Origin: Arthrobacter sp. Soil763
Lineage (GTDB): Bacteria; Actinomycetota; Actinomycetes; Actinomycetales; Micrococcaceae
Assembly (NCBI RefSeq): GCF_001428365.1
Contig: NZ_LMSH01000002.1
Location: forward strand, 744,132 to 808,131
DNA: 64,000 nt
Direction of reading: 5' to 3'
The position numbers and the translations under genes are program-made. Shown here piece by piece: positions 36,516 to 46,000 of this stretch (position 1 is the first letter of the stretch; each line of letters opens with the position of its first letter). The notes under the pieces are model-generated. The model saw only the letters and a list, made by a program, of their open reading frames with translations. It ran no database searches and was not told the DNA's origin.

Positions 36516-37187
36516 TCAGCGGTGGTCGAGGCCGCGGGAAATCCGCTCCCCGACAAGCTGGATGACCTGGACGAGGACGACGATCAGGACGATGGTGACG
36601 ATCATGACCGTGACGTCGAAGCGCTGGAAGCCGTAGTTGTAGGCCAGCTTTCCGAGGCCGCCGCCGCCGACCAGGCCGGCCATCGCGGAGTAGCCCACGA
36701 GGGTCACCACCGTGGTGGTGGTGGCCGCGACGAGGGCCGGCAGGGATTCGCGCAGCATCACCTTGCTGATGACCTGCATGTTGGTGGAGCCCATCACCTG
36801 GGCGGCGTCGATCTTGCCGTGGTGCACATCGCGCAGGCAGGACTCCACGAGCCGGGCAAAGAACGGGATGGTGCCGATCGAGAGCGACACGGACGCCGCG
36901 ACCGGACCCAGGCTCGTGCCGGTCAGGGCGCGGGCGAGCGGAATCAGCGCCACCATGAGGATGGCGAACGGAATCGACCGGGTGATGTTGACGACGACGT
37001 CGCTGAGGATCCGGTTCGTGACCGGCATCGGACGCAGCCCGCCCGGGGCGGTGACGTGCAGGAAGACACCCAGCGGCAGGCCCACCAGGACGGTGAAGAA
37101 CGCGGAGATGCCCACCATCTGCAGGGTTTCCACGATCGCCTCGGGCAAGGCGCGGACGAGGACAGGGTTGCTGAAGATGTCATTCAT
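36516..37187 (-). CDS. metI: Methionine ABC transporter permease MetI
   Basis: 223 residues with five membrane segments. The ABC-permease EAA loop reads ESCLRDVHHGKIDAAQVMGS, which contacts the MetN ATPase. VGYSAMAGLVGGGGLGKLA is typical of MetI. The ATG overlaps the metN stop by 4 bases (ATGA). It forms the channel for methionine import. Confidence 0.93.
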   Translation of the reverse strand: MNDIFSNPVLVRALPEAIVETLQMVGISAFFTVLVGLPLGVFLHVTAPGGLRPMPVTNRILSDVVVNITRSIPFAILMVALIPLARALTGTSLGPVAASVSLSIGTIPFFARLVESCLRDVHHGKIDAAQVMGSTNMQVISKVMLRESLPALVAATTTTVVTLVGYSAMAGLVGGGGLGKLAYNYGFQRFDVTVMIVTIVLIVVLVQVIQLVGERISRGLDHR

Positions 37188-38212
37188 GAGGTGGCTCCTT
37201 GGTCCGCCGGGGCGGCGTCGGCTGCTACGCGCTTGGCGCTGATGCCGCGCTCGTGCAGGTACCGCAGCACGGCGTCGAAGTCGGCGCCTTCGGCAAGCTG
37301 CACGCGCAGGTGGCCGAACTGCTGGCCGCCGAGGGTCTCGACGCTGCCGGCGAGGACGTTGAGGTCAATGTCGAAGTGCCGGGCCACGCCGGTCAGGACA
37401 GGTTCCTTGGCGCTGTCACCGGAGAACAGGATTTCCAGGACGGGCCCGCGCTGCAGCGCACCGTGCAGCGGTTCCGACGGCGGCAGGGGAAGCAGCGCAC
37501 GGGCGAGCTTGCTGTCGAGCTCTCCCGCTACGTCTTCCAGGGCGCCGTGCTCGATGATGCGCCCCCGGGAGAGCAGCGACACCGAATCGCAAACGCGCTT
37601 CACGACGTTCATTTCGTGGGTGATGATCAGCACCGTCAGCTGGAGGCGCTGGGTCAGGTCCCGGATGAGATCCAGGATTTCGTCCGTGGTGGCGGGGTCG
37701 AGGGCGGAGGTGGGCTCATCGCAGAGGAGGACCTCCGGATCAGAGGCGAGGGCCCGGGCGATCCCGACGCGCTGGCGCTGGCCGCCGGAAAGCTGGGACG
37801 GGTAGGCATTCTCGAAGCCCTCCAGGCCGACGAGCTTCAGGAGCTCGGCCACCCGGGTGCGGATCTTCTCCTTCGGGGTCCTGACCAGCTCGAGCGGATG
37901 CGCCACGTTGCCGGCCGCCGTCCTCGAGTCCATCAGGTTCGCATGCTGGAAGACCATGCCGATGCGCCGCCGCGCTGCACGGATCTCCGAATCCCGGACG
38001 GAACTGAGCTCGGTGCCGTCGATGCTGACGGAGCCGGAGGTCGGCCGGTCCAGCAGGGTCAGGCAGCGCACCAGCGTCGACTTTCCGGCGCCGGAGTGGC
38101 CGATGATGCCGTGGACCGAGCCCTTGGGCACGGAAAGGGTGACGCCGTCGAGCGCCACGACTTCCTTTTTGCCCTGCCGGTAGACCTTGCGCAGGTCGGT
38201 AACTGTGATCAT
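37184..38212 (-). CDS. metN: Methionine ABC transporter ATPase MetN with NIL domain
   Basis: 342 residues. Walker A GHSGAGKST, signature LSGGQRQRVGIARAL, Walker B VLLCDEPTSAL. The C-terminal 90 residues form an NIL domain, which in E. coli MetN binds methionine and inhibits transport. AAGGG lies 4 bases before the ATG. Leads the metNIQ operon. The 283-base region upstream is locally AT-rich near 38270-38360 and likely holds the promoter (CATAAT on the minus strand), but no recognised riboswitch was found. Confidence 0.94.
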   Translation of the reverse strand: MITVTDLRKVYRQGKKEVVALDGVTLSVPKGSVHGIIGHSGAGKSTLVRCLTLLDRPTSGSVSIDGTELSSVRDSEIRAARRRIGMVFQHANLMDSRTAAGNVAHPLELVRTPKEKIRTRVAELLKLVGLEGFENAYPSQLSGGQRQRVGIARALASDPEVLLCDEPTSALDPATTDEILDLIRDLTQRLQLTVLIITHEMNVVKRVCDSVSLLSRGRIIEHGALEDVAGELDSKLARALLPLPPSEPLHGALQRGPVLEILFSGDSAKEPVLTGVARHFDIDLNVLAGSVETLGGQQFGHLRVQLAEGADFDAVLRYLHERGISAKRVAADAAPADQGATS

Positions 38213-38459
38213 TTATCCCTTGGCGGTTGGGTTTCGGGCGCGCCATAACACGCGGCCTTTGCTGAACTAAATTATGTCAGCGGCACGATTTGGCATCCAG
38301 TTGCGCATGAAGTTCACCCTTATCGGCGAAATACTTCGCAAAATTCTGCGGCCTGCGCCCAGGGCCCGGCAGGGCGGCGGGAGAGCGCCGCGGGGCGGAA
38401 TCGGCGACGGCGGCGGCACAGGTCCGGGCGGCAGGCGCCGCCTGTGATCTCCGTCCCAA

Positions 38460-38477
38460 CGGGCCCCTGCGGGCCCG
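38460..38477 (-). terminator. Short hairpin downstream of the exonuclease gene
   Basis: CGGGCCC and GGGCCCG pair around a 4-base loop, 19 bases after the exonuclease stop. No T-tract; weak candidate. Confidence 0.4.
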
Positions 38478-38495
38478 CCTTACGGCTCAGTACGG

Positions 38496-39206
38496 CTAGA
38501 AGCCGCCGCGGCTGGCGTCCTCGGGCGGCAGGACCGGCCAGTCGCCCTCAATCACCGCGGCCGGCTTGGTCTTGCGCAGGTAGCTCTGGAAGTCCGTGGC
38601 CTGCGCCGATGCCCACTCGACCTGGAGCTGGTGCAGGTGGCCGGCCGGCATCCGCAGCTTCGGGAACTTTCCGGCCATGGCGTCCAGCATCCGCAGGGTC
38701 GCCAGCGCGTCCGCCGCCGAGGTGTGGGCGTTGTCCAGGCTGACCCCGTACTCCTCGCAGAGCGCGGTCAGGGTGCGCTTGCCCTTGCGGTACCGGTCCA
38801 CCTGCTTGTTCATGATGTAGGGGTCCAGCACGGGGAACCGGCTCAGCTGCGGCACGCCGTACCGTGCCGACTCGGCCGCGAGGACGGTGAAGTCGTAGCT
38901 GGCGTTGAAGGCGATGACCGGCACGCCGGTGTCGAAGAGCTCCTGGAGGACGGCGGCCAGCGCCCTGACGACCTCCGCGGCCGGGCGGCCCTCACTGCGG
39001 GCGCGCTCGGTGGTGACGCCGTGCACCTCACTGGCCTCGGCGGGAATTTCCACGCCCGGATCGGCCAGCCACTCGTGCTCCTTGATGACCGAGCCGTCGG
39101 CGTCCACCACGGTGACCGAGGCCGTCACGATCCGGGCCGCGCGGGAATTCCGGCCGGTGGTCTCAAGATCAAAGGCTGCGCGGGGGAGGGTGTGCCAGGT
39201 GCTCAT
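38496..39206 (-). CDS. DEDDh 3'-5' exonuclease (DNA polymerase III epsilon-like)
   Basis: 236 residues. Exo I motif AAFDLETTG (D, E), Exo II region IAFNASYDFTVL (D) and Exo III HTSAADALAT (H, D) place it in the DEDDh group. Such enzymes trim single-stranded DNA or RNA; this one is free-standing, without a polymerase. The ATG at 39206 has TAGCGT six bases upstream and no ribosome site. It diverges from the alkyltransferase-like gene over an 83-base gap. Confidence 0.88.
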   Translation of the reverse strand: MSTWHTLPRAAFDLETTGRNSRAARIVTASVTVVDADGSVIKEHEWLADPGVEIPAEASEVHGVTTERARSEGRPAAEVVRALAAVLQELFDTGVPVIAFNASYDFTVLAAESARYGVPQLSRFPVLDPYIMNKQVDRYRKGKRTLTALCEEYGVSLDNAHTSAADALATLRMLDAMAGKFPKLRMPAGHLHQLQVEWASAQATDFQSYLRKTKPAAVIEGDWPVLPPEDASRGGF

Positions 39207-39212
39207 GCTTTA

Positions 39213-39218
39213 ACGCTA
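39213..39218 (-). promoter_or_regulatory. -10 hexamer for leaderless exonuclease gene
   Basis: TAGCGT, then TAAAGC, then the ATG at 39206 (minus strand). Confidence 0.55.
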
Positions 39219-39277
39219 CCGGCTGCCGCCGACGGTTTTGGGACCCCCGGCCCGGCACGGCGGCCACCGTGCACCGG

Positions 39278-39283
39278 TACCCT
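39278..39283 (+). promoter_or_regulatory. -10 hexamer for the leaderless ATL-adnAB operon
   Basis: TACCCT, then TAAGCC, then the ATG at 39290. No Shine-Dalgarno. It probably drives ATL, adnA and adnB together. Confidence 0.55.
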
Positions 39284-39289
39284 TAAGCC

Positions 39290-39706
39290 ATGCGGACGGA
39301 GTATGTGGAGGCGGTGCTGGAGCTTGCCGCCATGGTGCCGCCGGGCACCGCCGTCGCGTACGGGGATGTCTCCGAGCTCCTCGGCGCCGGAGGCCCGCGG
39401 CAGGTCGGCGCGGTGATGAGCCACCACGGCAGCACTGTCCCGTGGTGGCGGATCCTCAAGGCCAACGGAGAGGCCCCGCCGGGCCACGAACGCGACGCCC
39501 TGGCCCGCTATCTTGCGGAGGGCACACCGCTGCTGGGCCGCTACGGGGACTACCAGCGCACCGGTGAGGGCCGCTGGCGGGTGGACCTGGTGACGGCGCG
39601 GTGGGCGCCGACAGAACCGGAGTTCGAGCGGATCGATGCCCTGGCCGAACGCCTCGAACGGGAGTTGCATAAGTTGTCGGTCCCCAATGATGAAATGTCC
39701 GTGTGA
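39290..39706 (+). CDS. Alkyltransferase-like protein (ATL, MGMT family without reactive cysteine)
   Basis: 138 residues of the O6-alkylguanine-DNA alkyltransferase C-domain fold. The helix-turn-helix and Arg finger region GGPRQVGAVMSHHG is present. The active site reads V-P-W-W-R at residues 50-54: tryptophan replaces the alkyl-accepting cysteine of PCHR, and a second tryptophan replaces the histidine. Such proteins bind O6-alkylguanine without repairing it and hand the lesion to nucleotide excision repair. The stop overlaps the GTG of adnA by 4 bases. A 40-residue C-terminal extension is unusual for short ATLs. Confidence 0.88.
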   Translation: MRTEYVEAVLELAAMVPPGTAVAYGDVSELLGAGGPRQVGAVMSHHGSTVPWWRILKANGEAPPGHERDALARYLAEGTPLLGRYGDYQRTGEGRWRVDLVTARWAPTEPEFERIDALAERLERELHKLSVPNDEMSV

Positions 39707-42700
39707 GTAGCCCCGACCCAGCATCCGCAATCCCAGCATCAGCAGACCCAACCGTCGCGGCACCCGCCGCCCAGGTTTCCCCAAGGACCGCGCCGTCCGG
39801 CCCCGGCCTGCGGCTGCTGCCGCCCCGGACGCTGCACGGCTCCGCCCCGGTGCTCTCCCCGGACCAGCTGGCGGTCGTCGACGTCGCCCACGGTTCCGGG
39901 CCGGTCCTGGTCCCTGGGGCGCCGGGCACCGGGAAGTCGACCGTGCTGGTGGAAACCGCCGTCCGCCGTGCGCAGCGCGACGGCGTGGACCCGGGACGGA
40001 TGCTCATCCTCGCGCCCGGCCGGCTCGCCGCCGATGCCCTCCGCGACCGTTTCACGGCGCGGCTGAACCGCAGCCTGAGCACGACGCCGGCGCGCACCTG
40101 GGCGTCGTACGCGTTCGACCTGATCCGGCGGGCCAAGGCCGAGGGCATCCTGCCGCTGGCACGGGCCCCGAAACTGCTGTCGGGCCCGGAACAGGACCTG
40201 ATCATCAAGGAACTCCTCGAAGGCCACGCCAGTCCCGGGCTGGAACTGCCCTGGCCCGCGGACCTCGACGCCGCCCTGCAGACCCGCGGTTTCCGGCAGG
40301 AGGTGCGCCAGCTGTTCGACCGCATCATCGAGTCCGGGCGCACGGCCGAGGACCTTGCCGCCCTCGCGCAGCGCTGCGGGCGGCCCGACTGGACGGCCGC
40401 GGCCGCGCTGTACGCCGAGTACCGTGACGTCCTGGACCTGCGCATGCCCGAATCCTTCGATCCGGCCGGCATCATCACGGCTGCGCGGCAGATCTTCCAG
40501 GACGCCCCGGACTTCCTGGCCGCGGAACGGGACCGGCTGCAGCTGGTCCTGGTCGACGACATCCAGGAAGCGAACCCGGCGGTCTTCGAACTCCTTGCCG
40601 ACATCGCAGCCGGCAAGGACGCCGTCGTCACGTCCTCCCCGGACACCGTGGTCCAGGGGTTCCGCGGCGCGCGGCCGGACCTTGTCGCGGAACTGCCCCG
40701 GCTGCTCGCCCCCGCCGGCGGCACCGTCCTGGAACTGCCGCTGTGGACCGCCCACCGCCACGCGCCCGCCGTGGCCGAGGCCTGGCAGGCAGTCGCCGGG
40801 CGCATCTCGCTGCGCGCCGGCGGCACCTCGGCCCGCCGGCTCGAACCCCCGCAGCCTTCCGGCACGCACCCCGCCGCTGCCGGGACGGTCGAGGCGCACC
40901 TGCTGCCGTCGCCGGTTCACGAACTGCGGTACGTGGCCCAGCGGATCCTCGAGGCCCAGCTCAACGACGGCCGGGACCTGGGCGACATCGCTGTGATCGT
41001 GCGCAACGGCGGGCAGCTCAGCCAGGTCCAGCGCCACCTCGCCGGCCAGGGAATCCCGGTGCGGATCCCGGTCGCCGAGTCCGCGGTCCGGGACGAAGTG
41101 GCGGTCCGTCCGCTGCTGGACGCCTACGCTGTGGCGCTGGATCCCGCCGCGCTCACCCCCGAGGCCGCGGTCTCGCTCCTGACCTCGCGGATCGGCGGGG
41201 CAACGTCGATCGAGCTCCGCCGGCTGCGCCAGTCACTGCGGCGCGAGGAACTGCTCGGCGGCGGCGGCCGCTCCAGCGACGCGCTGCTCGTCGAGGCGCT
41301 GCTGGAGCCCGGCGCCCTGGCCACGCTGGGCATCGAGGGCCACGCGGCGCGCCGTGTCGCCCGGATGATCAAGGCCGGGCGGGAGGCGGCGGAGGCGCCC
41401 GGCGGCAACGCCGAAACCGTGCTCTGGGCGCTGTGGCATGCCACAGGCCTGGCCGGCCGCTGGACCGAGGCCGCCCTGGCCGGCGGCGCGGCGGGGGCCC
41501 GGGCGGACCGGGACCTGGACGCCATGATGGCGCTGTTCCACACCGCCGAACGGTACGTGGACCAGCTGCCCGGCTCCGGCCCGGAGCAGTTCCTCGAATA
41601 CCTGCTCAGCCAGGAGCTGCCGATGGACACGCTCGCGGCCCGGGCCCAGCTGGAGGACGCGGTGGAGCTGATGACTCCGGCCAGCGCGGCCGGCCGCGAG
41701 TGGCCGGTCGTGATCGTGCCCGGCCTGCAGGAAGGCGTCTGGCCCAACACCCGGCTCCGCGGCGAACTGCTGGGAAGCACCCTTTTCGCGGACGCCGTCG
41801 AACACGGCGTCGACTACGCATTGCAGCTGGACCCGCTGAGCCGGCTGCGCGAAATCCGCTATGACGAACTGCGCAGCTTCTCCACGGCAGTCTCCAGAGT
41901 CCGGGAGGTGCTGATCTGCACCGCCGTGTCCTCTGAGGACGACCAGCCCTCCTCCTTCCTGGACTACGTCGCGCCGCTGCACCCGGACCAGGACCGGCGG
42001 CCGTACACCGCGGTGGAGCGGCCGCTGACGCTGCGCGCCCTCGTGGCCGAGCTGCGCCAGTATGCCCAGCTCGACGGCGGCTCCGCCGAAGCGGCCGAGG
42101 CCACGGCCGTGCTCGGCGCCCTGGCCGCTGCCGAGCCGCCGGTTCCCGGGGCCCACCCCGACAGCTGGTGGGGGCTGGCGCCGTTGTCTTCGACCGACCC
42201 CGTGGTCCCGCCGGGCGGGACGGTCTTCGTCTCGCCGTCCAAGGTTGAGACGGTGCAGAAGTCGCCGCTGGACTGGTTCGTCCAGGCCGCCGGCGGGGAG
42301 GCCGCCACGGACTTTGCCCGCAGCCTCGGAACGCTGGTCCATGCCATAGCACAGGACCTTCCCGACGCTTCAGGCAGTGAATACGTCGCCGAACTGGCCA
42401 AGCGCTGGCCGGCGCTGGGCATGAAGGACAACTGGGAAGGCAAGCTGGATTTCCAGCGCGCGGAGGCCATGGTGCGCAAGCTCGCCCAGTACGTGCTGGT
42501 CATGCGCAGCGAGGGGCGCAGCCTGCTCGGCGTGGAACAGGATTTCGAGGTGAAGCTGGCCGATGTGGACCCGCCGGCCGTCACCGGGGATGACCCCTGG
42601 CCGGCGCGGTCGGCGGTGCTGCGCGGCCAGGTGGACCGGCTGGAGATCGACGCCGAAGGGCGCCTGGTGATCGTGGACCTTAAGACCGGTAAGCGCCAGC

Positions 42701-43044
42701 CCGGCAAGGCGGAGCTGGAACGCCACCCCCAGCTGGGCGCCTACCAGGCCGCCGTCCTGGCCGGCGGCTTTTCCGGCGACGACGACGGCCCGCCGCCCCG
42801 GCCCGGGGGCGCGGTGCTCGCCCAGCTCGGCACCGGCACCAAGAGCCCGGGCGTGCAGAGCCAACCGCCGCTGGACCCGGAGGCGAACTGGGCCCAGGAA
42901 ATGGTCCAGGACGCGGCCCGCGTCATGGCGGGCAGCACCTTCGAGAGCCGCCACGACCCGGCCAAGGGCGGCCACGGCGGCCACGGCTGCCGGTTGCCGG
43001 AAGTCTGTCCGCTCTGCGCACGGGGAAAGCAGGTCACCGAATGA
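39703..43044 (+). CDS. adnA: AdnA subunit, helicase-nuclease (UvrD-like motor plus RecB-type nuclease)
   Basis: 1113 residues. P-loop GAPGTGKS at about 72-79. The Walker B site reads LVLVDDIQEANP (about 282-293), where most UvrD-type motors have Asp-Glu. A RecB-like nuclease at the C-terminus has GQVDRLEIDAEGRLVIVDLK, with the Asp...Asp-x-Lys metal and catalytic residues. The final residues hold C1096, C1102 and C1105, which may bind Zn or an Fe-S cluster. In mycobacteria AdnA and AdnB form a two-motor, two-nuclease enzyme that resects double-strand breaks. GTG start, GTGA overlap with ATL; overlaps adnB by ATGA. Confidence 0.88.
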   Translation: MSSPDPASAIPASADPTVAAPAAQVSPRTAPSGPGLRLLPPRTLHGSAPVLSPDQLAVVDVAHGSGPVLVPGAPGTGKSTVLVETAVRRAQRDGVDPGRMLILAPGRLAADALRDRFTARLNRSLSTTPARTWASYAFDLIRRAKAEGILPLARAPKLLSGPEQDLIIKELLEGHASPGLELPWPADLDAALQTRGFRQEVRQLFDRIIESGRTAEDLAALAQRCGRPDWTAAAALYAEYRDVLDLRMPESFDPAGIITAARQIFQDAPDFLAAERDRLQLVLVDDIQEANPAVFELLADIAAGKDAVVTSSPDTVVQGFRGARPDLVAELPRLLAPAGGTVLELPLWTAHRHAPAVAEAWQAVAGRISLRAGGTSARRLEPPQPSGTHPAAAGTVEAHLLPSPVHELRYVAQRILEAQLNDGRDLGDIAVIVRNGGQLSQVQRHLAGQGIPVRIPVAESAVRDEVAVRPLLDAYAVALDPAALTPEAAVSLLTSRIGGATSIELRRLRQSLRREELLGGGGRSSDALLVEALLEPGALATLGIEGHAARRVARMIKAGREAAEAPGGNAETVLWALWHATGLAGRWTEAALAGGAAGARADRDLDAMMALFHTAERYVDQLPGSGPEQFLEYLLSQELPMDTLAARAQLEDAVELMTPASAAGREWPVVIVPGLQEGVWPNTRLRGELLGSTLFADAVEHGVDYALQLDPLSRLREIRYDELRSFSTAVSRVREVLICTAVSSEDDQPSSFLDYVAPLHPDQDRRPYTAVERPLTLRALVAELRQYAQLDGGSAEAAEATAVLGALAAAEPPVPGAHPDSWWGLAPLSSTDPVVPPGGTVFVSPSKVETVQKSPLDWFVQAAGGEAATDFARSLGTLVHAIAQDLPDASGSEYVAELAKRWPALGMKDNWEGKLDFQRAEAMVRKLAQYVLVMRSEGRSLLGVEQDFEVKLADVDPPAVTGDDPWPARSAVLRGQVDRLEIDAEGRLVIVDLKTGKRQPGKAELERHPQLGAYQAAVLAGGFSGDDDGPPPRPGGAVLAQLGTGTKSPGVQSQPPLDPEANWAQEMVQDAARVMAGSTFESRHDPAKGGHGGHGCRLPEVCPLCARGKQVTE

Positions 43045-46000
43045 ACAGCACCGCCGCCACCGCGGCTGAGCCTGCAGCCGGTCTCCGGCCGGACGGGCTG
43101 CCGGAGCCGCGGTTCAGCCCGGCCGAACTCTCGGCCATGCTGGGGGAGAAGAACACCCCCACGGCGGAGCAGGCCCAGATCATCGCCTCGCCGCTGTCGC
43201 CCCGGCTGGTAATCGCCGGGGCCGGCTCCGGCAAGACCGCCACCATGGCCGACCGGGTCGTCTGGCTGGTCGCGAACGGCTGGGTCCGGCCGGAGGAAGT
43301 CCTCGGCGTTACCTTCACCCGGAAGGCCGCCGGCGAACTGGCCACCCGGATCCGGGCCAAGCTCGCAGCGCTGGACCGGATCGCCGCGGCCGACACCGCC
43401 CACAAGGTCTTCCCCGCCGGGCTGCTCAGCACCGACGCGCTGGAACCGAAGGTCTCCACCTACCATTCGTATGCCAGCGGCATCGTCTCCGACTACGGTC
43501 TTCGGCTCGGTGTGGAACGCGACGTCGTGCTCCTCGGCGGCGCCCAGTCCTTCCAGCTCGCGAGCGAGGTGGTGGAGGCCTACGACGGCGACTACCAGCA
43601 CTTCCGGTCCGCCAAATCCACCCTTGTCAAAGCAGTCATCCAGCTCGCCGGGGAGTGCGCCGAACACCTGCAGGACCCCGCCACCGTGCGGGGCTGGCTG
43701 CTGGACCGGGTGGCCGAATTCGAGGCGCTGCCCTACCTCGCCACGGCCAAGAAGAACCCCAGCCAGGCCGCCGCAGACCTCGCCGGCCTGCTGCGCACGC
43801 GCGCCAGCGTCGCGGACATGGTGGGCCGCTACGCGGAGGCCAAACGCGCCCGGGGGGCCCTCGACTTCGGCGACCTGGTGGCCCTCGCCGCCCGGGTCGC
43901 CAGCGAGATCCCGGTCGCAGCGCAGACCGAACGCCAACGCTACAAGGTGGTGCTGCTGGACGAGTTCCAGGACACGTCCCACGCGCAGTTGGTGCTGTTC
44001 TCCCGGCTCTTTGGCGGCGGCCACGCCGTCACGGCCGTGGGTGACCCGAACCAATCGATCTACGGTTTCCGCGGCGCTTCGGCGGGCCAGTTGTTCCACT
44101 TCGTCCGGGAGTTCCCCGTCCGGGTCGACGATGCGTCCGCCGACGGCGGAGCGCAGCTTGCGGTCGCGCCCACGTCGTACCTGACCACTGCCTGGCGCAA
44201 CGGGCGCAACATCCTCGACGCCGCCAACGTCATCTCCGCTCCGCTCAGCAAGGCCGCCGGAGGACCCGCGGGAGCCCGCGACAGCGCCGGGAGCGTGGAG
44301 GTCCCGCCGCTGCAGCCCAGCCCCGCCGCGGTGCAGGGCCGGGTCGTGATGGGCCGCTTCGGCACCGACGAGGACGAGGCTGCGGCGATCGCCGCCGACG
44401 TGCTGAAGTTCCGCCGGACCGATTTCGGAGACGGCACGGCGGAGAACCCCGAACCGCCGGCGATGGCCGTGTTGTGCCGCCGGCGGGCGCAGATGGAATG
44501 CATCCGCCGCGAATTCGAGGCCAAGGGCATCCCGTACGAGATCGTCGGCCTCGGCGGCCTGCTCGACACCCCGGAAATTGTCGACCTGGTGGCAACCCTC
44601 CGGGTACTGGCCGATCCGGGCCGGTCGGACTCGCTGATGCGCCTGCTGGCCGGCGCCCGGTGGCGGATCGGGCCCGCGGACCTGATGGCGTTCCGCGACT
44701 GGTCTGCCTTCCTCGCCCGCCGCCGCGGCCGCCCCGGAGCCCTGGACCTTCAGTCGCCGGACTCCGGCGATGTCTCACCGGAGGACGCCGGGCCGCTCAT
44801 CGAAGGTGACCTGACCGACGCCGCGAGCCTGGTCGAGGCATTGGACTGGCTGCCGCGGCCCGACTGGACGTCCGCGCACGGGCGGCGGCTGAGCGCGCCG
44901 GCGCTGGACCGGCTGCAGCGGCTGTCCGCCGAGCTGCGGCAGCTGCGCAGCTTCATGGGCGATGACCTGGGCACCCTGCTGGGCGAGGTGGAACGCGCCA
45001 TGCTCCTGGACATTGAAGTCGCGGCACGCCCCGGCATCAGCATCCATCAGGCCCGGCGCAACCTCGACGCCTTCCAGGACGCCGCCGCGGGGTTCCTGCA
45101 CACCTCGCAGCGGGTCGATGTCCTCGCGTTCCTGGCCTGGCTGGAGGCAGCCGCGGCGGAGGAGAACGGCCTCGTCGCGGCCGCGGCCGAGGTCAACCAC
45201 GAGGCCGTCCAGCTGCTGACCGTGCATGCCTCCAAGGGCCTGGAATGGGACGTCGTGTTCGTGCCGGGACTCAATGCCGGGGCCTTCCCGTCCAGCCGGG
45301 ATTCGCGGTGGAGCAGCGGGTCCGCGGCGCTGCCCTGGCCGCTGCGCGGGGACCGCCATGACCTGCCCCAGTGGGATCTTGACCACCCGGACCAAAAGGG
45401 CTGGCTCGACGCCGAGAAGGAGTTCAAGTCCGCGGTCCAGGTGCACGGCGAAGCCGAGGAGCGACGGCTCGCCTACGTGGCCTACACCCGGGCCAAGCAC
45501 GTGCTCTGGGTCTCCAGCGCCGCCTGGGTCGGCTCCCGGGCCGGCCTGGCCGAAATGTCGCCGTTCCTGTCCGAGCTTGAGGCGCTGGCCGCGTCCGGGG
45601 CGGCGGAGATCCATCCGCGCTCCGTCGCGGAGGAGGCCCTGCCGGAGGAGAGCCCGCTGACCTCCGAGCTTGAGCTTGCGCTCTGGCCCTACGACCCCCT
45701 GGAGGGCCCGGTGCACCCGCACACCGGGACCCGGCTGAGGCTCGTCCCCGGCCGGCGCGCCGCCATGGATGCGGCGGCGGCGCGGGTGCGCGAACGGCTG
45801 GAACACGCCGGTACGCCGGCTCTGCCGTCCCCGGGCGCGGCGCCGTCGGTGCCCCGGCCGGGTGCCTTGCGCGGTCCGGCGGCCGGCTGGGCGCAGGAAG
45901 CGGCGACGCTGCTGGAACGGCGTTCGCGGCGCTCCGCGGTCCAGGACGTTCACCTTCCCGGGCACATCTCCGCGTCCACGCTGGTGGACCTCGACGACGA

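Noticed and set aside
38213..38495. Possible SAM-type riboswitch upstream of metN
   Set aside because: The region is AT-rich in part and upstream of a methionine importer, but I could not form a recognised SAM aptamer core; a structure search would decide.
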